From: Nitrospinaceae bacterium
Lineage (GTDB): Bacteria > Nitrospinota > Nitrospinia > Nitrospinales > VA-1
Direction: 5' to 3'
Assembly: GCA_029261595.1 (NCBI GenBank)
Contig: JAJDAZ010000062.1
Location: forward strand, 18,157 to 82,156
DNA length: 64,000 bases
Shown: positions 54,383 through 63,241 of the stretch, in pieces
Position numbering within the stretch: the first letter of the stretch is position 1
Layout: every line of letters begins with the position of its first letter
Translations under genes and position numbers: made by a program
Notes under the pieces: model-generated
Databases searched by the model: none
Told to the model about the DNA's origin: nothing
The model's input: the letters and a program-made list of their open reading frames with translations, nothing else

Positions 54383-55798
54383 ATGAATGAACCCACCAAC
54401 AAAAAAAACCGCTTTGGTAAAGATACCATCACCAATATCCCCGACGACGCCCCCATTGCCAAATCTCCCGGTCACAAGCTGAGGACGTCCAACGTTATTG
54501 TCGACCGCAAGGTTTTGGCGGATGAAGAAAAAAAGCTACTCGCAAACCGACCCGATTCCAAAAAACTGGACAAACTGGAAGACCAGGAACTCGAATACAT
54601 CAAATACGAAGACCAGGTGGGCTTGATAAGAAAACCTCCTGAACCCGGAGAAGAAGAGAAAAAAGTTGAAATCCCCAATCTGTTCACCGGTCCCAGTTTC
54701 CGCAACCCACCGTCACGCTTTCGGTTTGATGGTCATAAAATGATGCACCATCTGGACCGGATTGCCGCCTGGCAAGCCGGAGAAAAGTTCGCCCCCATTC
54801 ACATCGACATGGGACTCACAAAATTTTGCAATACCGCCTGTATTTACTGCTATGCCGTGGTCCAGAATATGACCAAGGGAACCATGATTGGGCGAGACGC
54901 CCTCCTCCGCTACATCGAAGACTGTGGAAGGCTGGGAGTGCGCTCCATCGGATTTATCGGTGACGGGGAGCCGACATTGAATCCGGCCATGTACGATGCA
55001 ACGGTGCTGGCAAAACAACTGGGCATCGACACCGCCATGGCCACCAACGGGATCATCCTGGACATGGACCGGGCCGATGAAATGTTGCGGGACATGACCT
55101 GGATTCGATTCAATCTGTCCGCCGGGGATCGCGAAGGGTTTAAGCGGGTACACCAGTCTACCGAAGAAAGTTTCGACTTGCTGGTGGAAAAAATTAAGGC
55201 ATTGGTCCGGACCAAGAAGGAAAACAACTACCAATGCACCTTGGGTTTACAGATGGTACTGATTCCTGAATGTTTTGATCAGGTGATCAAGGAAGCGGAA
55301 CTCGGGGCTGAACTCGGAGTCGATTATTTTGTGATCAAACACTGCTCCGATTCGGAATATAAGGAAATCGGCATCGATTACGATAATTACTTGAGCATCG
55401 AGGATCTTCTTAAAGATGCGGAGACTTATTCCAATGATGATTATGTCGTTCAAGTTAAATGGAATAAAATCATGGCGGCCGGAGAGTCGGATTTATACAA
55501 AAACGGTTACCGGAAATACGATGTCTGTTACGGAACCCCCTTCTTGCTGCAAATCTCCGGCAATGGGAAAATCTATCCCTGCGGTCCATTTTTTAATAAG
55601 GAAAGGTTCTATATTGGGGATCTTCACGAACAGTCGTTTTTTGATACCGTCATGGGTGATCGATACTGGGAAGTTCATCAAGACGTGGTGGAGTCCGTAG
55701 ACGTTCATAAAGACTGCGCCATCGGGTGCCGGCAGGATTATGTGAACAAGTTCCTATGGGATCTGAAAAACGGGCCAGAACACGTCAATTTCATATAG
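54383..55798 (+). CDS. radical SAM protein with charged N-terminal extension
   Basis: The 471-aa protein has about 135 residues of charged, disordered-looking N-terminus (EEKKLLANRPDSKKLDKLEDQELE) before the radical SAM motif C149-x3-C153-x2-C156, then FIGDGEPTLNP. Auxiliary cysteines lie at DVCYGTP, IYPCGPF and DCAIGCRQD. The sequence from the cluster onward is paralogous to the 51218 protein and shares the LWDL-x3-PEHVNFI end. Probably acts on the same pathway intermediate or on a related one; the N-terminal extension may bind a partner. Confidence 0.88.
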   Translation: MNEPTNKKNRFGKDTITNIPDDAPIAKSPGHKLRTSNVIVDRKVLADEEKKLLANRPDSKKLDKLEDQELEYIKYEDQVGLIRKPPEPGEEEKKVEIPNLFTGPSFRNPPSRFRFDGHKMMHHLDRIAAWQAGEKFAPIHIDMGLTKFCNTACIYCYAVVQNMTKGTMIGRDALLRYIEDCGRLGVRSIGFIGDGEPTLNPAMYDATVLAKQLGIDTAMATNGIILDMDRADEMLRDMTWIRFNLSAGDREGFKRVHQSTEESFDLLVEKIKALVRTKKENNYQCTLGLQMVLIPECFDQVIKEAELGAELGVDYFVIKHCSDSEYKEIGIDYDNYLSIEDLLKDAETYSNDDYVVQVKWNKIMAAGESDLYKNGYRKYDVCYGTPFLLQISGNGKIYPCGPFFNKERFYIGDLHEQSFFDTVMGDRYWEVHQDVVESVDVHKDCAIGCRQDYVNKFLWDLKNGPEHVNFI

Positions 55799-55862
55799 CT
55801 CTAACAACCGAATTATGAGAACCCCCTGGATTAATGTTGTAAAAAATGACAAAATAGTAATG

Positions 55863-55868
55863 TATAAT
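55863..55868 (+). promoter_or_regulatory. possible -10 box (TATAAT) before the B12-type radical SAM gene
   Basis: A perfect TATAAT lies 60 bp upstream of the 55928 ATG in an AT-rich stretch; the best -35 candidate (TTGTAA at 55837) gives a 20-bp spacer, so the promoter is only a candidate. Confidence 0.35.
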
Positions 55869-55927
55869 TTTTCCTTGCGCTGTCCTCAAATTAACTTATT
55901 AAATAACCATATCGTCTAGGAGGTTAG

Positions 55928-57742
55928 ATGCATATGAGATTGTTATTGGTCGTCCCCAGATATTACCCTGATTGGGAAAGCAACAAGACGTTTTACTTGT
56001 TGCCCTGGGGGTTAATGTATATTTCATCTTATTTGAAACAACAGGGTTTTGAAGTTCATGTTCTTAATCAAAACCATTATGGACCTGATAAATTAGCGGA
56101 AATCCTCTCCCAGAATTCTTTTGATGCCGTATTGACTGGCGGATTACAGGTTCATTTACAACCCGTCAAAAGGGTGGTTGACATAGTCAAGGATCACGAT
56201 CCTCGTATCCTGACCATCGTTGGAGGGCCCATGGCAACCTCACATGCTGAACTGGTCATAGAAAGCCTGGAGATAGATTATGCCGTTTTGGGCGAAGGCG
56301 AGGAAGTCGCGTTCAATCTTTTAACCGCTCTGCAGAGTGGGCAGGATGTTCAAGAGATATTGGGAATAGCCTATAGAGAAAACGGAAAATTTGTTAAAAC
56401 CCCCGAAGCCCCCCGCATTGCCGATCTCGATGCTTTGCCTTTTCCGGATTATGAGAGCTTTGAGTTTGATCATTATCTCGACAATTACGAATTTGAAAAC
56501 CAAATGGAAGTGGTAAACCCCGGCGTGCGAATGGCTTACATTGCGGGAAGCCGTGACTGCCCAGCCAAATGCACCTTTTGTTTTAGAACCATGGGCGGTG
56601 AATATGTGGTGCGATCCGTTGATAATGTTATGAAGGAAATCAAGTTCCTCATGGAGAGGTATAGGGTCAACCAGATCGAATTGAGCGATGAAATCTTCTC
56701 GGTGAATAAAAAACGGGTTTACGAATTCTGCGATCAAATAGAGAAACTTAACATCCCCTGGACCTGTCAAATCCGGGTGAATATGATTAACGAGGCCTTG
56801 ATTTTAAGAATGAAAGAGGCAGGCTGTATATTAATTAGCTATGGTCTTGAAAGTGCCAGCCCGGCCATTTTAAAGAGCATGCAGAAGGGCGTTAGAGTCG
56901 ATCAAATTGAAACAGCCCTTCAGGCTACCAGAAAAGCCAAAGTGACCATTCAAGGTAATTGGATTTTTGGAGATCCCGATGAATCGCCTCAAACCGTTCG
57001 GGAAACCCTGGATTTTAACCGGAAATACCGGGACTATTGTATTCATCTAGATGTTCTTCTCGCTTATCCGGGAACCCCCATGTACTTTGATGCACTCGAA
57101 AGAGGATTGGTGGCAGACCGGATTGAGTTTTTCGAAACCGGCCACAACGAGCATGGAGAACCTTTGAACGTCACCTCCATGAGCGAGGATGACTATTATG
57201 CTCTCAGAAAAAAGCTTTTACTTGAAGCGCGAGCGACCAGTATTTTCGGTAAAATTTTAAAAATCAAGGGGATTAAAGGAGGCAAATTTTTAGCTTCCGT
57301 CATTTGCCCCTACTGTGAGTTTTGCAACGAAGATATGATCGTTGTGAAACGCGCCTACGGAATGATTCCCTTCGCCTGCCGTTCCTGCTTCCAACGTTTT
57401 AAAATTGATGAAATGGGTTTGCCTAAGTATCAAAATTTATTTAAAAGAAACTTCAAGCTCCTAAAAAGAAAAATAGGCAATACAACTTTATTTTTATTGA
57501 GCCTGAAATTTGAACCCGATTTATTTAAAAATAAGCCGTTATGGTTTTTGTTGATGCCAGTTTATTACACAGTATCTGTCCTAAGAATTAATACCATTAT
57601 CGGCAAATGTCGGCGAATTCGTCGAAAAATAAAAAGCACGGTCCGTCAACAACCAGGGAAGGTCAATGATGAGTTATTGAAGACCGACACCAAAACCTGG
57701 ATGGTTGGGGAAGAGCATAAAGCGTTGTTGAAACGAGCCTAG
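55928..57742 (+). CDS. B12-binding-domain radical SAM protein with C-terminal zinc-ribbon-like region
   Basis: The 604-aa protein has an N-terminal cobalamin-binding-like Rossmann domain (LLLVVPRYYPDWES; VLTGGLQVHLQPVKRVVDIV; IVGGPMATSHAELV; AVLGEGE). The radical SAM motif is C211-x3-C215-x2-C218 (DCPAKCTFC) with LSDEIFSVN and SYGLESASPAIL. The C-terminal third has CPYCEFC and CRSCFQRF, a possible zinc ribbon, then a hydrophobic segment (LWFLLMPVYYTVSVL). Enzymes of this type carry out methylations or rearrangements. The start ATG follows AGGAGG. Confidence 0.88.
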   Translation: MHMRLLLVVPRYYPDWESNKTFYLLPWGLMYISSYLKQQGFEVHVLNQNHYGPDKLAEILSQNSFDAVLTGGLQVHLQPVKRVVDIVKDHDPRILTIVGGPMATSHAELVIESLEIDYAVLGEGEEVAFNLLTALQSGQDVQEILGIAYRENGKFVKTPEAPRIADLDALPFPDYESFEFDHYLDNYEFENQMEVVNPGVRMAYIAGSRDCPAKCTFCFRTMGGEYVVRSVDNVMKEIKFLMERYRVNQIELSDEIFSVNKKRVYEFCDQIEKLNIPWTCQIRVNMINEALILRMKEAGCILISYGLESASPAILKSMQKGVRVDQIETALQATRKAKVTIQGNWIFGDPDESPQTVRETLDFNRKYRDYCIHLDVLLAYPGTPMYFDALERGLVADRIEFFETGHNEHGEPLNVTSMSEDDYYALRKKLLLEARATSIFGKILKIKGIKGGKFLASVICPYCEFCNEDMIVVKRAYGMIPFACRSCFQRFKIDEMGLPKYQNLFKRNFKLLKRKIGNTTLFLLSLKFEPDLFKNKPLWFLLMPVYYTVSVLRINTIIGKCRRIRRKIKSTVRQQPGKVNDELLKTDTKTWMVGEEHKALLKRA

Positions 57743-58065
57743 GGCTTGCTCGGATAAATGACAAAGATGGTAACGACCTAGTTGTGATGAGTTCTTATTA
57801 TGATCTATTGAGGTTACGAGTAGGCCCGTAAGCTTTAAGACTGAAACCTTAAACTAATTTTTTAAAGACCTATCCAGAAAAGCAGATGCCCTGCCGTTCC
57901 TTTCCTCCTCTCATCCTGAAAGAAATACAACAACGAAACCCAACCACACAACTCATTGAAGAACCGAACTCCAAAGGTATTCCAAAAATCTGAGTCTGGT
58001 TAACCATGCAAAATTAGATTTTTGCATAAATCAGTGCGTGCTATAAATAGGAGCCATATAGCGAA
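57743..58065. other. intergenic region, 323 bp
   Basis: Between the B12-type radical SAM gene and the sugar methyltransferase. No gene is evident. A perfect 8-bp inverted repeat (ATGCAAAA-TTAGAT-TTTTGCAT) lies at 58006-58027, 39 bp before the methyltransferase ATG. Confidence 0.5.
58006..58027. promoter_or_regulatory. inverted repeat upstream of the sugar methyltransferase gene
   Basis: ATGCAAAA and TTTTGCAT with a 6-nt centre form a perfect palindrome-like element. It could be an operator or a hairpin at the start of the mRNA. A TATAAA follows at 58042. Confidence 0.35.
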
Positions 58066-59424
58066 ATGCCCATGGAAATTCTGAGTAAGTGCAAAGAAAA
58101 TTTTGAGTCTGTTGCTAACGCGCCATATCCTCAAAACTTTTCAGTTAGTTCGTGGTGGGAAAATATCCAGGAAAAAAGCTTCAAGCAAATAAGAAACTTT
58201 AAAAAACCTCAGGATGGAATAGATTATGCCCAGACCCATTCCTTAAGCGGATTCGACCATAGAAGCAAGGAAGCCATATGGACACTTGAAATCAAAATAA
58301 AAGCAATACGACGCGCCTTTCCTTCTTTTGACATTGCCAGTTGCCCAGAATTAAGAGAATCTTCATTCTCCGCCCCCTCAACAATTGCCAAAATCAATGA
58401 AATCCCCTACAGCAATATTTTCCTTTCTCACGTTCATTATTATTTGAGGAGCACTTCATATTGCGAAAATAAACAGGATATTAATACGGTTTTGGAAATA
58501 GGAGGGGGATATGGAGCTTTGGCGAGAATATTCAAATTAATGAAGCCTCAGGCTAGTTACACCATTGTAGATTTGCCTGAATCATTATTTTTTGCCGAGC
58601 TTTTTTTATCCTTGAATTTTCCTGAAGCCAAAATTTCCTACTCGAATAAAATTGAAAAGGCAAATACTGAAGGGGTGGATTTTCTTTTAGTACCCATTCA
58701 ATCTATTCAAAATATTTATGACAAAGAATTTGATCTTGTCATCAATACAGGCAGCCTTCAAGAAATGCCTGATGAAACAGTACGATATTTCATGGATTTC
58801 ATTCAATCAAAAATAAAAGTTAAACGCTTCTACAGTTTCAATTATTTTTTAAATAACAAAAGAAACTTTCAGGAAACAAGTGGTGAAAAATCCAATTTAA
58901 TTTGCCCCATATTGGACCCATATTGGGAAACAGTCTATTTCGAAATCAACCCCTTGACTTTGACGATTGACGCCAACCGCCGAAATTGGTTGGAGGTGCT
59001 TGTTGAGCGAAAATCTAAAGAAAACATCCAACAGAACATGCTGAAGGAAAATGGTTCCAAAAATTTTGAAATGGCCCAAAAGTTCCCTAAAGGAAGCAAC
59101 GCCTGGTTGGAGCATATATGGATGGCAGTTTGGCTGGACCCATGCGAAAAATATTTAAAAGAAATTCTGAAGGGAATTAAAATATTTAAATTGGGATTTG
59201 GTCAAAATAATTATCTTCCTTCCCAAAAGCCATTTGACTCTAACAACTTTGTTGAAGTCCTGGGCATAAATAAAAATTTCATTAAAAAATTTATTAAAAG
59301 ATGGGAACAGAAATTCAGGTTTTCGATCAGGAAAAAGGAATGGTATGATGCCGCCATATACAGTGAAGAGATATACTATCAAAATCTCTTGCATCTTTTA
59401 TCGCGGGATGATCATAAGCCATAA
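58066..59424 (+). CDS. putative sugar O-methyltransferase
   Basis: The 452-aa protein has a class I SAM-binding motif in TVLEIGGGYGALARIFKL (about residues 145-160) and TIVDLPESLFFAELFLSLNFP, which is characteristic of the putative sugar O-methyltransferase family found in surface-polysaccharide loci. Codon use is AT-rich, like the rest of the right end of the window. It starts at ATG 58066 with a GGAG-like site (AGGAGCC) some distance upstream. Confidence 0.82.
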   Translation: MPMEILSKCKENFESVANAPYPQNFSVSSWWENIQEKSFKQIRNFKKPQDGIDYAQTHSLSGFDHRSKEAIWTLEIKIKAIRRAFPSFDIASCPELRESSFSAPSTIAKINEIPYSNIFLSHVHYYLRSTSYCENKQDINTVLEIGGGYGALARIFKLMKPQASYTIVDLPESLFFAELFLSLNFPEAKISYSNKIEKANTEGVDFLLVPIQSIQNIYDKEFDLVINTGSLQEMPDETVRYFMDFIQSKIKVKRFYSFNYFLNNKRNFQETSGEKSNLICPILDPYWETVYFEINPLTLTIDANRRNWLEVLVERKSKENIQQNMLKENGSKNFEMAQKFPKGSNAWLEHIWMAVWLDPCEKYLKEILKGIKIFKLGFGQNNYLPSQKPFDSNNFVEVLGINKNFIKKFIKRWEQKFRFSIRKKEWYDAAIYSEEIYYQNLLHLLSRDDHKP

Positions 59425-59846
59425 CCCGCGGTCAGCTTAGATATTGTTCTTACAAATTTTGCATAAAAAAGTCTACTAATTTTAGTTTTGAAAGATATTT
59501 TCTGCGGACCTATCATTTTCCGAGATTTTTCTTCAAGAGTTTTTCCTCCTCCCAAAAAATTTCTGGATTCCTTGTATCCTTGCAATTATCAATAAAAAAC
59601 TACCCTGGGAATACCCCTACTTTAAAAACACCCCACTACCTCCTGATATACTCCAATCATCTATTTAAGGTTGCTCTCCTGGGCTAAATTCTCAGCAATA
59701 ATCACAGGGGATCTTAACCGTGGTACGCAAAAAAGTAAAACGGACAGGGAATAGAAAAACAAATGCTCTTTTTACACAGAGGACCTTTGACGACGAAGAT
59801 TTTCCTTATCCACACTTTTTAATGCGGCCTCTCTTAAAGGGTTACT
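59425..59846. other. convergent intergenic region, 422 bp
   Basis: Between the plus-strand methyltransferase and the minus-strand SDR. The only sizeable ORF (59720-59905, 61 aa) has no recognisable feature and overlaps the SDR end, so it is rejected. The region is AT-rich with T-runs that may terminate transcription. Confidence 0.45.
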
Positions 59847-60671
59847 TTATTCTTTATCCAAAATGTTCTTATACTCGGTTACAAGACCTTCAAGTTCATC
59901 TATAAGATGGAGGGATTTGAAATCAAATTCCCGAGTTATCCGATCAATTTTTATTAACGGCCATTTAGTGATTGAAGCTCCTTCCTCAACAGTTACCTGG
60001 CAGCCTGTCAAATCCTTTATCAAGCAGACAATTTTTTCATGTGAAATGTTATAACCGCTCGCTACATTATATAGGCGATCCTTTCCACATTCTGAAATGC
60101 GTCTTATTACGTTCACGGCACTTTCAATATCCACGTAATCTTTGGATGAAGCCAAGGCAGACCTAAGATGGATTTTTCCATCAACCAGTGCAGACTTTAT
60201 AAGTTCAGTTAGAAAATTTTTAGACAAAAAATCTTTCCCGAAAACATTTGATAATCGTACAATCCGAACTCTTTCATTATTTGTTGAATGGCACAACGCT
60301 TCGCCACCGAGCTTCGAAATATCGACAAAGTCTTCCATATCTAAAGGAGTAATTGTGAACTTGCTTTCTTCATTGGTTATCGATGAATGCCTATATAGAC
60401 GGGCAGAAGATAAATAAATAAATGTTGAGAATTGACAACTTTCCAGAACGCGAGCTAAAGTCGAGATATGCGCGTCAAAGGTAGCGAAAGGACGTGAGCG
60501 AAAGTCTGCAGTGACCCCCGCACAATAATAAACATTTCCCAGGTTCCCTTTTGGCAAAGGATCCTGTCGACCAACAATTTGATAGGAAAGACCATCTTTT
60601 TCAAAGCTTTGGCATAGGTGGGAGCCAATAAAGCCGTGACCACCAAAAATTGTATTTTGAATTGGTTTCAC
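59847..60671 (-). CDS. NAD-dependent epimerase/dehydratase (SDR)
   Basis: The 274-aa protein starts at GTG and has IFGGHGFIGSHLCQSF (GxxGxxG), YLSSARLYRHSS and KLGGEALC in place of a canonical YxxxK, and RLSNVFGKDFLSKN and YVDIESAVNVI. It is smaller than the epimerases in the 40-kb operon. It probably makes or reduces a nucleotide sugar for the same glycan. It follows the B12-type radical SAM gene on the minus strand. Confidence 0.82.
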   Translation of the reverse strand: MKPIQNTIFGGHGFIGSHLCQSFEKDGLSYQIVGRQDPLPKGNLGNVYYCAGVTADFRSRPFATFDAHISTLARVLESCQFSTFIYLSSARLYRHSSITNEESKFTITPLDMEDFVDISKLGGEALCHSTNNERVRIVRLSNVFGKDFLSKNFLTELIKSALVDGKIHLRSALASSKDYVDIESAVNVIRRISECGKDRLYNVASGYNISHEKIVCLIKDLTGCQVTVEEGASITKWPLIKIDRITREFDFKSLHLIDELEGLVTEYKNILDKE

Positions 60672-60704
60672 TCTCGTTTTGATTCGTGGTCTTTATAAAG
60701 CTGG

Positions 60705-62225
60705 CTAATAATCATCCAGCTCAGGTAAAAATTGGTCAAAATAACGTACCCGACACTCCTCCATCAGGCTCTCCCATTTAGCATCTCCCTCTTCGGTAAA
60801 ACTTTCTGCCATTTGAATTTCAGGCCAGCGGTCTTCCTCCAGAAGCACATAGGGCACAAAGCAACGCTTCAAACCGCCAATCTCTTTTGCTGAAAACTGC
60901 GGCATGTCTAAAACAGTGGGGGAGGAGAGAGATTTTACGATCAAATCTTTTGCTATTAGCCCCTGTTCAACAGCAATCTGCCTTAATGGTGTTCCATGAA
61001 ACGGAGTAAAGGTGTACATATTCCGGGTATCAGCATTAATACGCCGGTTGATACGGATGGTATCCATTGCCAATTCACGGGTTTCATTTGGAAAACCAAT
61101 TATATTATTAACCGAATATTTGACATCAAAATGATTTAAGATTTTTAAGTCTTCAACAATTTTGTTGCTGGAAACTTTTCTGTCGAGCATTTTTGCTCTA
61201 AACTCTTCATTACCATGTTCTAATCCAAGGCCCATGCGGTGAATGCCCATTTCCTTTAGCATGGAAACGCGCTGCTCTGTAAGAGTCTCCGGCCTGGTTT
61301 GACACCAAAATGGCAAATCAATATCTGATTTGTACATTTCCGCAAATTCTTCAAAATATTGATCTGACCAAGCCAAAAACGTATCGGCCCAAAAATAAAA
61401 ATATTCAGCTCCAAAATTTTCTTTGTAATGGAGCAATTCTCTTCTGACACCATCCACATCTTTCAATCTGAAATAAACTTCCCCCGCATCCTTATAAATT
61501 TTTTCTTTGGAGGGAGAGTTACAATACGCACATTTATAAGGGCATCCACGGTGGGTCTCAACGGGAAAAGTGCGATAGTTTTTGCCATCAAACGGTTTAT
61601 AAAACCGAGCTTCTTCAAAGAGTCCTACATCTGGAATTGGCACATCATTAATTGAGAAGGCGGTGTCCATTGGGTTTTTTGTTACAGAACCATTTTTTTT
61701 AACCCAAAGCCCTTGAACATGAGAATAATCCAGCCCCTTTTCAATTTTCTTACAGAGATTTATGAGGGCGTTTTCACCATCTCCTACGCAAAGAATATCA
61801 ATCTCGTCGAAACTGATCACTAACTCTGGCGCAAACGTTGCCACCATTCCTCCGATGATAACGGGGGGCCTGACTTTTTTGGGTATTTTACTTAACAACT
61901 TAATCCCGAGCGGGAACATGTCTTCGGTGGAGGATACTGCTATAAGCTGTGGGTCAAACGACTCGACTTCGTTAACGAATTCACTAAAAACATCGGTCGT
62001 TTTCAACGTCACATCGATCGGAGCTTTTTGATAAGGGCGAACGTGAAGGTTTTTTTCCTTGTATTCGTCATTATTCAACAGGCCTTCTTCAGGGATCTCC
62101 CAATAGGTGGTATCGAAAAGACGGCAATCGTGTCCTTCATTCTTTAGCAAAGAGGAGAAAATGGCGATGGCTGGCGGCAACATATTCATACCGCGCGCAT
62201 TTGGGTAAACAAAAAGGACTCGCAA
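60705..62225 (-). CDS. B12-binding-domain radical SAM protein
   Basis: The 506-aa protein starts at TTG with GAGGA six bases upstream. The N-terminal part (VLFVYPNARGMNMLPPAIAIFSSLLKNEGHDCRLFD; VIIGGMVATFAPELVIS; LCVGDGENALINL) is cobalamin-binding-domain-like, and the radical SAM motif is C228-x3-C232-x2-C235 (RGCPYKCAYC), followed by MGLGLEHGNEEFR. It belongs to the broad family of B12-dependent methylases and rearrangers; the methyltransferase neighbours suggest C- or P-methylation of a sugar precursor. Confidence 0.88.
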   Translation of the reverse strand: MRVLFVYPNARGMNMLPPAIAIFSSLLKNEGHDCRLFDTTYWEIPEEGLLNNDEYKEKNLHVRPYQKAPIDVTLKTTDVFSEFVNEVESFDPQLIAVSSTEDMFPLGIKLLSKIPKKVRPPVIIGGMVATFAPELVISFDEIDILCVGDGENALINLCKKIEKGLDYSHVQGLWVKKNGSVTKNPMDTAFSINDVPIPDVGLFEEARFYKPFDGKNYRTFPVETHRGCPYKCAYCNSPSKEKIYKDAGEVYFRLKDVDGVRRELLHYKENFGAEYFYFWADTFLAWSDQYFEEFAEMYKSDIDLPFWCQTRPETLTEQRVSMLKEMGIHRMGLGLEHGNEEFRAKMLDRKVSSNKIVEDLKILNHFDVKYSVNNIIGFPNETRELAMDTIRINRRINADTRNMYTFTPFHGTPLRQIAVEQGLIAKDLIVKSLSSPTVLDMPQFSAKEIGGLKRCFVPYVLLEEDRWPEIQMAESFTEEGDAKWESLMEECRVRYFDQFLPELDDY

Positions 62226-62274
62226 AGAATTCCTCGGATTCTAAGGGGAAAAAAGAAAAACCGTCAGCAACAAC

Positions 62275-63042
62275 TCAGTTCTTGCGGCGAATGTAAGCAC
62301 TTGGCCAATAGGTAACAAATTTCGTCACTTGGCCCTCATTAAATTGTGGCCCTGGTTCGCATATTTCAAAATCAGAATTTTGTTTGACAAAATCTCTGGC
62401 GGCGGCAGCAGAGTTGTTATGCCCCCAATCCGGTTGCGAACGGGGGGCACCCACCAAATCTTCCTGAATGCCATCCATCGCCAAAATATACGACCCTTTG
62501 GCAACTAAAGAACTGTAAAGTTCAAGCTCTCTTAGGACATGTTTTTGACTATGATTTCCATCGAGAAAAACCATGACAACTTCGCCCTCAGAAATCTGGC
62601 TTTTTACCTTATTAAAAGTAGCATCTGAAATAGAATCACCTTCTATCAGAGATATCCCGTCGAACATTGGATGCTCTTCAATTGCCTTCCGATTCTGTTT
62701 TCGGATGTCAACATCGACTCCAATGACACGCCCCTTATCCATAGCTCGCATAATGCTTGCGTAATAGATCAGGGACCCCCCATGAGCAACGCCAATTTCC
62801 ACAAGGACATCCGGTTTGACCTTATAAATCAATTCCTGGGCTCGGATCATATCATCCGGTAATTGTATAATGGGACGCCCCAACCAGGAAAAACTATAGA
62901 CATACTTGGTATCCCAACCCACTCGAAGGTAGGCCCGAGCAACCGCATCGAAAGCTTCGGCAGTTTCCATTGGAAAGTAGCTGGTTTGACCATTTTCCTC
63001 TACAATAACTTCCGATCTATCTGTATCAATAGTTGTTTTCAA
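62275..63042 (-). CDS. cephalosporin hydroxylase (CmcI)-like methyltransferase
   Basis: The 255-aa protein has the CmcI/rhamnosyl O-methyltransferase fold: PDVLVEIGVAHGGSLIYYASIM, GRVIGVDVDIRKQN, SLIEGDSISDATF and VMVFLDGNHSQKHVLRELELYS, with GNHS the metal-binding stretch. The start is TTG. Members are SAM-dependent O-methyltransferases of antibiotics and cell-wall sugars. Confidence 0.87.
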   Translation of the reverse strand: MKTTIDTDRSEVIVEENGQTSYFPMETAEAFDAVARAYLRVGWDTKYVYSFSWLGRPIIQLPDDMIRAQELIYKVKPDVLVEIGVAHGGSLIYYASIMRAMDKGRVIGVDVDIRKQNRKAIEEHPMFDGISLIEGDSISDATFNKVKSQISEGEVVMVFLDGNHSQKHVLRELELYSSLVAKGSYILAMDGIQEDLVGAPRSQPDWGHNNSAAAARDFVKQNSDFEICEPGPQFNEGQVTKFVTYWPSAYIRRKN

Positions 63043-63241
63043 TATCCTGAATACCTCTTTTTATCTACAACTAGGGGAATCTCTACCTACCTTTCCAGAT
63101 TAGGAAAAAGCCTTTAAGCAAACCTATTTATCAAAAGGGCCATCCATACTATTGTACCTCTGGGAACTGCTCTTACAATTGGTCAAAATTGTAACATGCG
63201 ATCTCTTGCCGTTTAGATAAATTTTGGACTTTTGTTAAACT

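Noticed and set aside
59720-59905. 61-aa plus-strand ORF before the SDR
   Set aside because: Overlaps the end of the minus-strand SDR and has no recognisable features.
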